NCBI GenBank assembly: GCA_008692225.1
Contig: VICG01000010.1
Coordinates: 558,001 to 622,000, forward strand
DNA length: 64,000 bases
Direction: 5' to 3'
DNA from: Monilinia fructicola
Taxonomy: Eukaryota; Ascomycota; Leotiomycetes; Helotiales; Sclerotiniaceae
Shown: positions 47,271-57,579 of the stretch, piece by piece
Layout: every line of letters begins with the position of its first letter
Numbering within the stretch: position 1 is the stretch's first letter
Position numbers and translations under genes: made by a program
The notes under the pieces: model-generated
Told to the model about the DNA's origin: nothing
Seen by the model: the letters and a program-made list of their open reading frames with translations, nothing else
Database searches by the model: none

Positions 47271-49387
47271 CTAAGTGACAATTCGACCATCACTACTTCT
47301 TCCCGTATTTCCATCGAGACGCCTGCCTTGGTCATTCGGTAAGACCTCACCCGGACGGAGAGAGGAACGAGCTCCAGGAGAGGTGGGATGACCTTGGGCG
47401 TACTCTTGCTCGTACTCATCATCTGGATAATCTTCGCTTTGAGTTTCCTGACTATGGTTCTGATCTGCAGAGGTGCCTTGCTGAGAGGTTTGGTGCTGTG
47501 ATTGGTGGTCTTGTGGGGTTCCTTTTGCAGCAGCAGCCTTGCTGCCCTTCTTGCCCTTACGTCCCTTCGTCTTTGCCTTCTCTAGCAATCTTTTCCTCTC
47601 AGCTTCCTGCTTCCGGATACGCCTATCCTTTCTTTCATACTGCCTGATCAAGGCCACTGGTGGAGCGCCAAAAGATCCTCTCATATTCGCAAAATTCACA
47701 AATCCAATTGTCTTCGGGATTGGGAGGGTGGTTCATGTTCTGATATTCTTGTTGTTGACGACGCTGGCGAGCAGCAATTTGGTACTCTCTGCTTGCCCGG
47801 CGTCGGGTTCTCTTTGGGGGTGCTGTTTGAGGGACATTTTGCCTCTGTGTATGCGCGGATTGTTGTGATGAGGGGAAGCTTTGTTTAGCTAGTGGTGCAG
47901 AATGCTGCATGCTTGGACTCGTCTGAGTTCCATGCGTCATCATCGACCTTGCAGCTGGACTCTGATGCATATTTGTAGTTTCTGGTCCGGGCCAGGGTAC
48001 TGCTGCTGGTACTTGAGAATCGCAAGTGAAAGTGAATTGAGTAGAAGTGGGCGTAGGTTTCTTTGATGCCTGCTGTTGTAATAAACTGATATTTTCTTGC
48101 CCTCGGGAAGGAGTTATTGGACTTTCTTTTTCTGCATTCGCAATCGCAGTTGAGATGATACCAGAACTGTCGTCTTTACCAAAGTTATCAGTAAATATTA
48201 AGCGTGGTCTTAGATTGTTGGGGGGAAAACTCACTTGACGTTGGCCACTGGGCTTGTCGTGGTTTGGAATTGCGACCATTGCCCCAGTTACCCGAAGCAT
48301 CAGATAACGTCCTTAACGGACTTCTACCATTGCGGTTTCGACCATATCTACCTCTTCCAGGACCAGACAAACCTTGAGACGCCGAGCCACCAGCATGATA
48401 GTACCCTGCACCATTGATATCCTCGTCGTCTGGGCCAGATATTCCCATACCCGCCAAATCATTTGACAGATGGACACCATTAATGTTAGAATCTCCTGGT
48501 GTAGGAATCTTCCGTTTCTTCTTGTTATTTGTATTTTCAAATGAGTCATAACCATCCGCAGACGAAGCAGTTGAGGCAGGAGGTTGAGGATTGGGATGTT
48601 TTGAATCGGGTTTTTGTACATAGCGGTAGGAACGACCAGAATTATCGGCTGATTGTCTTGGGTAAAGTCGCGCGGCACGGTAAACCTCCTCGTCTTCACT
48701 TTCTGGATCCTCTCCATTTCGCCGTGGAATATAGTTTTGATCGACATTGTCTACCTGCGGGCGATCACTTGGGTTCGAGGACTCCACCAGAGTACTTGCC
48801 GTAACATCGTCTCGTACAGTATATGGGTAATAGAACAACGGGGTTTGGGTTTTGGGTGCGGGCGGGTATTTGATTGATTCGGCGACATCGGGAGACAGGC
48901 GCTCACGAAGACGTCTTTTTGGTAAAGGTCTAATGGGGCGGTCTGGGTGTGCCGGCGATACGACTTCTGGAGACATAGCTCGTGATGATTCGGAGGGAGA
49001 GTGGCCTAGCAAGCATTCAAATACAGAGATCAGCCAATGTAATAAACATGAGACAAAGCCCACCATGATTCCAGTCGCCATAAGAAGAGAGATTTTGTTG
49101 TCTGCTGCTGCCAGATTGGTAGTAAAAAGTGGTTAAGAGGTGCCACACTATAAGAATTTCATACTTGTGTTCATCACAGAGAAAGAGGACATGACATGCC
49201 AACTACCTCCAAGACTAAATTTGCGCTCTGCTGGATATTCGCGTCCTGCAGATTTGTTTTCTCGATGAGGGGTAGAATTGATTTTTGGTTGATTGTCCTT
49301 GAACTTTCCTTTCCTACAATAAATAACAAACACATCAGCCAGAATCTCGCATGCAGAATAGGGAAGTAATGACATGTATTTTGTCAT
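47271..49387 (-). CDS. Uncharacterised protein with conserved C-terminal CEFCEYERIFG-type motif
   Basis: Five-exon model: 49387-49374, 49313-49207, 49147-49064, 49005-48235 and 48173-47271, about 625 aa. Most of it is hydrophilic and disordered: a Pro/Arg segment (DRPIRPLPKRRLRERLSPDV), KTQTPLFYYPYTVRDD, Gly/Asn-rich and Gln/Ser-rich stretches. Near the C-terminus lies WICEFCEYERIFGAPPVALI, then IRQYERKDRRIRKQEAERKR and a very basic KGRKGKKGSK block. I believe this C-terminal motif is shared by unnamed ascomycete proteins, but I know no function; a CxxC plus basic helix would suit nucleic-acid binding. One extra base in AAAA 47670-47673 breaks the motif; correcting it makes the model close in frame (1878 nt). 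Exons 1-3, including the start, are inferred from splice signals only. Confidence 0.65.
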
Positions 49388-51306
49388 CCCTATTCCCAAA
49401 CCAAGAACATGAAATCCCAACCATCCTATGAAACCGAACATGATTCCCCTTTTAACATCCGATGAAGAAATTCGTATAGAGGTGCATACTTGTTTTTTAT
49501 TGCAGATGCTCAGCAACGATTTTGAGGGGGGGAAAGCCCTAGGAAGATTTATTGACGACTCTCAACCCCACGGACAACAAGAAGTCTGTGTTTATCTCTC
49601 TTATCCAATATACCCTTTTTCTTTTTGGAGAGTGGAAGTGATTGAAGGACAATGTGTATTCAAAATGGGTAGAAAGGAATGCCGCCGTCGACTGGGCCAC
49701 TGGTATTTTGAAATTTAGGCGCGTGTTGGTTGAATTTATTTTTGACAATTAATGACTGATTAAGTCGTTTCCTGTCTAGTAGTAAATTGGTTACGTTGAG
49801 CCGGAAGGATGTTTTGATAATGGGTTTCGCTCCAAGGCGTATTAGCTAAGATTGAGTCGTTGACTAAACTCAAAGAGGGAAGGCGTCAGAAGCCCTGGAG
49901 GGTACCGATTGATTTTGGAAATCACGATGAAGTGGGAAGTGGAAGGGGAAAGAATGAATGAAGGATGAGTGGCTGATGGGGAAGTAGAGCTGGTTGATTG
50001 GTCGATGGGATGATTGATGAGTCATCCATTTGTCATCTATCTCTCTTTTGCATGTTGCCCACAGAATCAGCAATTTAATAAATGCATCCAAGACTTACCT
50101 AGGGAACTTACTACTGGAGGTACAGTAGGTAGTATCGACCTCCGACCGACCTGCTTACTTACCTACTGTGCCTACTGCCTCTCTCCGACCTCTTTACCAC
50201 CCACCACCCACCACCTCCCTGCCTACTTTCAGCTGGACGTACTTATGAGTATGAGGACCAGTACATATGACGAAAATGATTGCCTCCAATACCTACGAGA
50301 AACTTCCTACGAGTCGCTTCCTACTCAATAAGTACCTAGGTAGGTACCCAGGTATCCATTGATACGCGCTTCCTCTCTCACAGAGTATAAATCATACATG
50401 TCACGGGTATTGTTTATATGCCTCATACGGTCATGCCATCATACATACACATCCATGGATCCATATGCATTATTATACAGTCAATAATTACTGTAATAGT
50501 ACCCCGTCCGTTATCTACTCTGTCATGTATCTACCGACCGACCGACCTAGTACCTCTCTAGTAGCACCGTGGACTGTAGGAAAAAGCAATATGAGGCAAT
50601 TGTACCAGTGGCTGGTCATTTAAGTGGATGATGCAGCAGCTTACGTAAGTTTTGATTGGCCGAACAACAAAGAGAGGAAAAGGTAAAAAAGGTCTAAAAG
50701 GTGAAAAAGACAAACCTTGGAAGCCTTTGAAAGAAGAATAACCACATTCTGCTTAGTGGCTATTTGATCCTGCCTTAGGAAGGTCGGACCGAGATTTTCA
50801 TTGGTTCATTTTCTTGCTTCATTAGTCATTCATGCTGCTCTCTCTCGCGCTCTCATTCTCCGAAGGGAATTTGGCCTATGCCTATCAAATGCTTAGGGAA
50901 TTTGGCGGGGACGAAAGCAACTTGAATTTATTATTATTTCCTCTCTCTCCTCATTCTCCTCACACCCACCACTCGCCGTCATGATTACACCAAGAAACTA
51001 TCCACTTTCATATCTATCTGATCGCATGTCTTTGAGTTCCAAATTGGTTCTTTAAGCTTTACTCGATACTCAATTGTTTTCGAAAGTCTAGCTGCCTTTC
51101 TTTGATTTTTGATTTACCCTTGGTTTGCTTTTGGGGGACTGGAGTTGAAAAGCTTCTCATCGAAGTAGGAGGACTTCAATTACGCACTCAACTCATAAAA
51201 TCACACAATACATACTCGCTCGAGATTCATAAGCATACTAATCTAGTTCGCACACACGAACTCTTGAGATCGAGATTTTACTCTTGTACCATTATAATTA
51301 CTTGGG
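49388..51306. other. Intergenic, 1.9 kb
   Basis: Divergent region between the uncharacterised gene (-) and Cti6 (+). It has CCTAGGTAGGTACC repeats near 50335 and ACCGACCG near 50531. The last 350 nt before 51307 is C/T-rich and resembles a 5' UTR. Nothing else is supported. Confidence 0.5.
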
Positions 51307-53433
51307 ATGGATACTACGAGGCGTTCGTCAAGGGCCGCTCGAGGTAGCCAACCTGCTCAATCAAATTCACACCACTCTTCGGCTTCTTCGAATTCTTCGG
51401 GTCGCGCAGAGAGATCTACTCGTTCAAACCACAAAGCCGAAACTCCACGAAAGTCGACTCCATCTGCCTCGCTGTCCTCGGATTCTCCTGACGATACAGC
51501 CACAGCCGAAGATAGTTCCTCGACACGTCGAAAGCGAGGTCGAGCCGATGCAGGTGATAAGGCATTGAAAGGTCAATCAGTTGATGAAGAAGCATTGATT
51601 GGGCCAGACGAGGGAGGTGATGATGATGAAGCTGTTCGATGCATCTGCGGCTACGATGAATATCCTGGACCGCCACAACTTGAGGACGAAGATAACAAGA
51701 ATAATACAAAAGATGGTGTTGATGAAACTATGATAACAGCAGCGGATTTTACGGAGGATTTAGCTGGATTCTTCTTGCAATGCGACATCTGTAAAGTCTG
51801 GCAACATGGCGGATGCGTTGGAATCATGAATGAAGACACCAGTCCTGACGAATATTTTTGCGAACAATGCCGTAAAGAACTCCACAGGATTCGTACAGCG
51901 CCAAATGGGTGAGTCCTTTTTTTCGCACCATTCATATGTACCCCCATTTCGAGATATTCACTCGAGTTGTCAGCATCGACGCGAGACCGTGGCGCAGATC
52001 AAGTCCCACAAGGCTGGTTTCTGCAATTGCACTCAACTCTTGAACAAATAATTTTCAGCTCAGAAAAATTAACCACAATTTTGACATGATGGATCGCAGA
52101 CAACGCTACTCGTTATACCTTCCCCTTCATCCGAATCTCTCGAGAACGACATCTCGAGCAGCTTCCTTCTCAAAAGATGGCACGAGATCGCCAAAGGTCG
52201 GCAAGAATGGCCGTCCCACCTCCAGTTCTACAAGCGCAAAGAGGCGATCAACAATGAACAGTAGAGATGCTGCCTATGATGCAGCTGCCGAAGCAGAACA
52301 GATCCGACAAGCGATAGCGGCTAGTGTAGCAGAAAATCATACCGAAAGTGTCGATGGTCGGAGTCGCAAAGCAAAACGAGGCCGAAGTGCCAGCGAAGAG
52401 TAAGTAAACGAACGTCATACTATTGATACGAATGATTCTAATTACTCTTGACAGCAAACCTGAAGGATCAAAAAGGCAGCGAACAGACTCGGCTTCTCCA
52501 ACTCCTGAATCGGACGAGAAACCACAAGAGACCCCTCAAAGATCTGTATCTCAAGCAGAATCTGAAGATAGCGCAACGTTAACAAATGGCCGAAATGGAG
52601 GTGCAAAGAAGATCAGGGGAGCGGCAGCCAAGAACCACAGAGAAAAAGAATTAAGGGAAGAGCGGGAAAGGTTGAGGCTGGAGGCTGCAAACAAAAGAAA
52701 GGGCCGAGCTGAACGTCGAAGGATTGAAGGTCAGTACCCCCGAATACACCATGATCTAGTATTAACTCGCTCTCGTCCAGATTCAGAGCCCGTTGAGGAA
52801 ACTCCACCAGCAATAAAACCTCCCAATAACAAGAACCCCGAGGTCGATACTCAACCCCCGGATCCACCTCCAGCACCACAAGCGATTGTACCCGATACGC
52901 CCCCTCCAGTTCTACCACCGGTTTCGCATAAGAAGGGCGGCAGACCTCCTAATCCCCGAAAGGGCAAATCAGGCAAGAACCAATATACCAAGGACAAGGA
53001 CGAGAGCAACGTTCGATCCCCGAATCGATCTCAATCTAGAGATGTTCCTCGTTCAGATGATAATGGACAAGCGACGAATAGCAAGAGCTCGAACAATGAG
53101 AGTAAATCTAGCAAAGCAAAGGCCAGTATAGGAAGCAAAATTAGTATGGCTGAAATGAGGAAACGTGTCGCAAGTATCCTCGATTACATATCCCGAACTC
53201 AAGTCGAACTCGCCGGTGACCCGTTGATGCTTCCAAGTGGCAGTGGGGCAGAAAAAGCGATTCGGGGACTTGTCGAAGACACTCTCCCTATGATACAACT
53301 TAATGGCGCAGATGGAAAACAGGTGGCCGCAGGCGAAAGCGATTCACCAAAGGAATTCAAGGATTTAACATGTCTAGAAATGATGGATATTTTAACTAGA
53401 CAACTGGTCAAATGGCAAAAGGAGTATGCATGA
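51307..53433 (+). CDS. cti6: PHD-finger protein Cti6-like (Rpd3L histone deacetylase complex)
   Basis: Chromatin reader that links the Rpd3/Sin3 deacetylase to target genes. Exons 51307-51908, 52100-52399, 52455-52729 and 52781-53433, 609 aa, closing in frame without repair. The PHD finger sits at about residues 111-195: RCICGYDEYPG, an acidic insert, FFLQCDICKVWQHGGCVGI and YFCEQCRKELH, giving the C4HC3 ligands. Downstream is QRYSLYLPLHP, then a long basic region with AKKIRGAAAKNHREKELREE and GRAERRRIE, a Pro-rich linker (PPAPQAIVPDTPPPVLPP), and a conserved helical end (AEMRKRVASILDYISRTQVE, DILTRQLVKWQKEYA). Domain order matches Cti6 of filamentous fungi. The 51-nt third intron stays open in frame (see findings). 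Confidence 0.93.
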
Positions 53434-54065
53434 AATCTGGAGGGTTACTGAATAGGTGGGCTTATATTACTTGGTTTGGCTTAGGAGTTTTTATGTATAT
53501 CATGGGGTTCGAATGGCTACACGGCGCCCAGAGGCATATTGATTCTATACCCTACTTCATGGCTACCTTAGTTAATGGTATTGACGTATTCTGATCGTCG
53601 CTCGTATGAGCTCATTGCCAGTTTCTAGTGACTTGTGGACGAGATTCAAGTGGGTTGGCTCTTCGAGTATCCAAGGCAATGCCGCATTGTCGTACCACTT
53701 GCGGCTGGAATTTGGATATTGCTATTAATTCAATCATGCGTGTGACGAGTGTTCCGATCGATCCAACCATGATTTTCCAAAACATTCCCCGCTCTTGCAC
53801 GACCAAATAGTGTGCTTGCAGAGAGGCTAAGATGAGATCAGCGTAGCAACTTCTGACTATATATACATGCATGGTTTATTCCACATTTCCAGCTGTATCT
53901 TTGACAGTTTTCAGTGATTAGATTTTGGTCTTTCATAGATTTCAAAGACGTACTATATTCTCACAAATTTCGAAGTCGTCCTCCATTAGGTTGTTGATAC
54001 TTGCTTGTTTATCTTCTAGCTAGCTACTCGGATTATACTCAAATTTCACTAATCGAAAGCCTAGA
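53434..54065. other. Intergenic, 0.6 kb
   Basis: 3' flank of Cti6 and promoter of the short-chain dehydrogenase. No other feature seen. Confidence 0.55.
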
Positions 54066-55392
54066 ATGGGTTCCAAGGTAGATCTAGAAGTCGAGGGAAA
54101 AGTAGCCATTATTACTGGCGCCGGCTCAGGTATTTCAACCTGTCTACCTCCTGCTCATCTTCAACCTCACATAGTCCATTTACAGGGATATGCCTCGCAC
54201 TTGCTACATTACTCCTTTCAAAAGGTTGCAACGTCGTAATCGCCGATCTTGCCCTTCAACCTCCCGCAACCGAACTCCTCACCACGTACGCCGGAACCTC
54301 GCCCGCGGCCACTCCTGGCACTGCTTCTTCTTCTTCTTCTTCCTCCACCGCGAACCCTACCAAGCGTCCACAATGTCTCTTCCACCCTACCGACGTCACC
54401 TCCTGGCCTGCCCTCACAGCCCTTTTTGAATACACACTCTCCAACTTCCCCTCGGGAATCGATATCCTCGTCCCCGGCGCCGGCCTCTTCGACCCCCTCT
54501 CCTCCAATTTCTACAATCCTCCCGGATCCCCCCTCTCCCGAGATTCCTACCACCTCTCTCCCCATGACTCCCAGGAAAAACCACACGAAGCCACAGATTC
54601 CCATCTCTCCCCCAAGAGCAACAAGAGCCCAGGCTCGTACCACACCCTAAATGTAAACATCACCCACCCTATCCGTCTCACACAGATGGGCGTCGAATAC
54701 TGGACCCGAGAAGGGAGGGCCGGCAGAGTCATTTGTCTGGGTAGTATAGCGGGGCAGATTGCCATTATGGAGACCCCGTTCTACAACGCGAGTAAGTTTG
54801 CCATCACGGGATTTGTGAGGAGCCTGGCGGGCTTGGAGGAGCTGGGCATCAGGGTTGCGGCGATCGCGCCGGGGCTTGTGCTGGTTCGTTTTCTTTCTCT
54901 TGTTGCCCTCTTCCGCTCTCGTTCTCCCCCCTTCCTTCCTTCCTTCCTTCCTTCTTTCCTCCCTCCCTTGCACCCCGTCAGGAACAGCTGACTAAACAGA
55001 ATAATTAGTCACCACTCTGGTCCCAACAATCCGACAAAATGGAAATGCTGACGCAGGACCAAAAATGGATCCCGGCGGAAGAAGTCGCCGAGGCCATCTG
55101 GGAGTTACTCACGCGTGAGAAATATGTCGGAGGGACGGTTTTGGAGGTTACTGGGAATGGGACGAGGGTCGTTAAGATGATTGGGGTAGGTGTTTCTTCT
55201 TCGCTTCTGCAGATGGTTTTGGGAGAAAGGCGGGGTCGCGCGGGAGATGAGGATGAGCGATGGGATCGAGACTAATGCGTGTGTTTATAGGATGAAGGAC
55301 CAAAAATGGGGCCGGGGTACATGCTTGGGAATTTGGAAAGGTACAAGGAGGAGATTCATCGGAAGTTGAGGGAAGGAAAGATGGGGATGTGA
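54066..55392 (+). CDS. Short-chain dehydrogenase/reductase, 15-PGDH-like
   Basis: NAD(P)-dependent oxidoreductase of the classical SDR family; the substrate is unknown. Exons 54066-54129, 54186-54883, 55009-55185 and 55291-55392, 346 aa. The nucleotide-binding turn is TGAGSGIC (the family has TGxxxGxG, so the last Gly is Cys here), split by the first intron. NVVIADLAL marks the end of beta-2, VPGAG replaces the usual NNAG, and GSIAGQ (Ser), then YNASK (Tyr, Lys) complete the catalytic set. APGLV lies just before intron 2. Between beta-2 and beta-3 there is an unusual Ser/Thr/Pro-rich insert with a poly-Ser run, and a second insert with SPHDSQEKPHEATDSH precedes the alpha-E helix. These make it about 80 residues longer than a standard SDR. 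The donor of intron 2 (GTTCGT) is atypical. Confidence 0.9.
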
Positions 55393-55611
55393 CGGGATAT
55401 GATGTAAGAAGAGCGGACGAGAAGATTCTGATGATTGAGTCAAGATCAGATGATATGGAGACTAGCTTCAACAGCAATGTCTTACGAATTTACTAGACGA
55501 GATTTCGTATCGAGTACAGTCAGGTTGATTTTGCGAATGATGACATACTTTCAACATTGCTATGGTATAATACAAATTCGCTATGCTCATTGTATCATTT
55601 CATTTCATCCC
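55393..55611. other. Convergent spacer SDR / IVD
   Basis: 219 nt between two converging stop codons; must hold both 3' ends. Confidence 0.6.
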
Positions 55612-56904
55612 TCAAGCACTAAACCCACTATACTCTTTGTTGAACGCTCTTCCTATAACCACTTTTCTAACCTCAGTAGTTCCAGCGCCGATTTCATAGA
55701 GCTTTGCATCCCGCAGTAATCTTGAAGCAGGCATTTCCTCCACATAACCCATTCCTCCCAGCAATTGTATACAATCTAATGAGACCTCCGTGGCTCGCTC
55801 AGCTGCATACATAATTGCTCCAGCACAATCTTGTGTTCTTATATTGCCAGTTTCATCAACAGTTCTTGCTGTATCATAGGTATAAGCTCTTGATGCTTGT
55901 AGCTTCGTATACATATCTGCAAGTTTCCCTTGAACAAGCTGATTGTGTGCAATTGGCTGGCCAAATTGCTTGCGCTGATGAGTGAACGGGAGTGCCACAT
56001 CCAAGGCAGCTTGCATGATACCCAATGGTCCGGCACTCAACACTAGTCTCTCAATGTCGAGTCCTTCCATGAGTACCTTGACCCCTCTATTCACTTCTCC
56101 CAAGATATTTTCTTCGGGCACAAAAACCCCTTCGAAAACCAATTCACCAGTGTTACTTCCTCTCATACCCATCTTATCCAGTTTCCTCGCACAACTGAAT
56201 CCCTTAAATCCTTTCTCGACTAAGAATGCCGTAATTCCCTTCGACCCCTTCTCAGGCTCGGTCTTTGCATAAACCACAATAACATCTGCATCTGGCCCGT
56301 TGGTAATCCACATTTTGGTTCCATCCAATACATAGCCCCCATCGACCTTCTTTGCCGTTGTCCTCATACTAACGACATCACTCCCCGCACCACTCTCACT
56401 CATGGCCAATGCACCAATCTTGCTTCCATCAATTAAGCCTGGCATATATTTCATCTTTTGGTCTTGATTCCCATTCAATTGTAATTGATTGACACATAAT
56501 TGCGAATGTGCAGCATAACTCAGTCCAATGCTGCCTGAAGCACGAGATATCTCCTCCATCACAACACAATGTGCTTGATACCCCATAGCAAGTCCGCCCA
56601 CATCTTCAGAAGCAGTTATACCCAGGAACCCTGCATCGCCGAATTTCTGCCACATGGAATTGGGAAATGCATTCGATTTGTCTGTTTCGGCGGCGAGAGT
56701 TTCGGGTATTTCTCGACGTGTGAATTCTTGAACTCGCTCGCGGAGCTCGAGAAGATCCGCAGAGGTTGGCGGCTCAAAACCAGCGGGGTGTTTGGATGAT
56801 GCATTGCGCCTGCGAATTGTCGATATGGGAATCGAGGGTTTGAGATGAAGATGTGATATGGGTCGAGTGGCGAGGGATCGAAGGCATCTTGTTGAGGAAG
56901 CCAT
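55612..56904 (-). CDS. ivdA: Isovaleryl-CoA dehydrogenase, mitochondrial
   Basis: Flavoprotein that oxidises isovaleryl-CoA to 3-methylcrotonyl-CoA in leucine catabolism and passes electrons to ETF. Single exon, 430 aa, start ATG at 56904, no frame break. An Arg-rich presequence (MASSTRCLRSLATRPISHLH) precedes the acyl-CoA dehydrogenase fold. Signatures include ALAMSESGAGSDVVSMRTTA (FAD and substrate binding), TKMWITNGPDADV, KLDKMGMRGSNTGELVF and RDAKLYEIGAGTTEVRKVVI. The catalytic base of IVD is the Glu in MEGLDIERLVLSAGPLGIMQ, which sits in the IVD-specific position rather than near the C-terminus. Shares a promoter region with the MCC beta gene, whose product acts on the next intermediate. 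Confidence 0.97.
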   Translation of the reverse strand: MASSTRCLRSLATRPISHLHLKPSIPISTIRRRNASSKHPAGFEPPTSADLLELRERVQEFTRREIPETLAAETDKSNAFPNSMWQKFGDAGFLGITASEDVGGLAMGYQAHCVVMEEISRASGSIGLSYAAHSQLCVNQLQLNGNQDQKMKYMPGLIDGSKIGALAMSESGAGSDVVSMRTTAKKVDGGYVLDGTKMWITNGPDADVIVVYAKTEPEKGSKGITAFLVEKGFKGFSCARKLDKMGMRGSNTGELVFEGVFVPEENILGEVNRGVKVLMEGLDIERLVLSAGPLGIMQAALDVALPFTHQRKQFGQPIAHNQLVQGKLADMYTKLQASRAYTYDTARTVDETGNIRTQDCAGAIMYAAERATEVSLDCIQLLGGMGYVEEMPASRLLRDAKLYEIGAGTTEVRKVVIGRAFNKEYSGFSA

Positions 56905-57579
56905 TTTGACAATAAGAATGTGTTGTAGGAATGAGATGAATGCTCAATATCAGTTTGGGTTTTGTAGAGCAGGTCGGTAGTTCCATGGAACCACACGATA
57001 ATACTCCGATATCCCCTCCCCTAAATAGAAGTTAAAGTATGGATCGGCCCATAGAAATCTAGCGAATAGATTTTATCATTGAACTTCAATTTTGCCACAA
57101 ATCAAGGATAAAAAAGTGCTAAATACTACAGTACTGAGTACTCGGGATCGATTAAAAGATCAAAATCTGGCTTGTTCGGGTGCAGAGGATTTCAACCATA
57201 CGGGTGAAGCATAATTACCAGTGCGAACCATACCGCCATACTTTAAACCTTGATTTAGAGGAGGGGATACAGTAGTACCATTTCCCCGTGGGGCAAGCCG
57301 CCGCTAACCGCTATGTGCCGCTCTTCCCGCTTCAATCCCAGGGATCTTCAATTGATACTCTGTACACAGTGTACAGTAATAGAAGTCCAACTCCAGCTGT
57401 TGTAACACCCATGGCTGCAGAGTACAAGAATATAATTACGGAATAGATATTACCCCATTGACTCTTATGGGTCCGTGCACCCACTGGTGAACCAAACATC
57501 TATCTACTCCGTACAGAGCATGTAGATATATTTCACTTCATTGCTGCCACCGCAGCATCCCTAGGTAACCTTCGTCACA
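56905..57579. promoter_or_regulatory. Bidirectional promoter region, IVD / MCC-beta
   Basis: 675 nt between the start codons of two divergent leucine-catabolism genes. A GC-rich core (57290-57335, CCCCGTGGGG and CCGCCGCTAACCGC) sits near the middle. TGTACACAGTGTACAGT, an imperfect palindrome, lies at about 57360-57376, and TACTCCGTA lies at 57505-57513, 67 nt before the MCC-beta start. Co-regulation by leucine is likely from biology, but no known site can be assigned. Confidence 0.65.
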
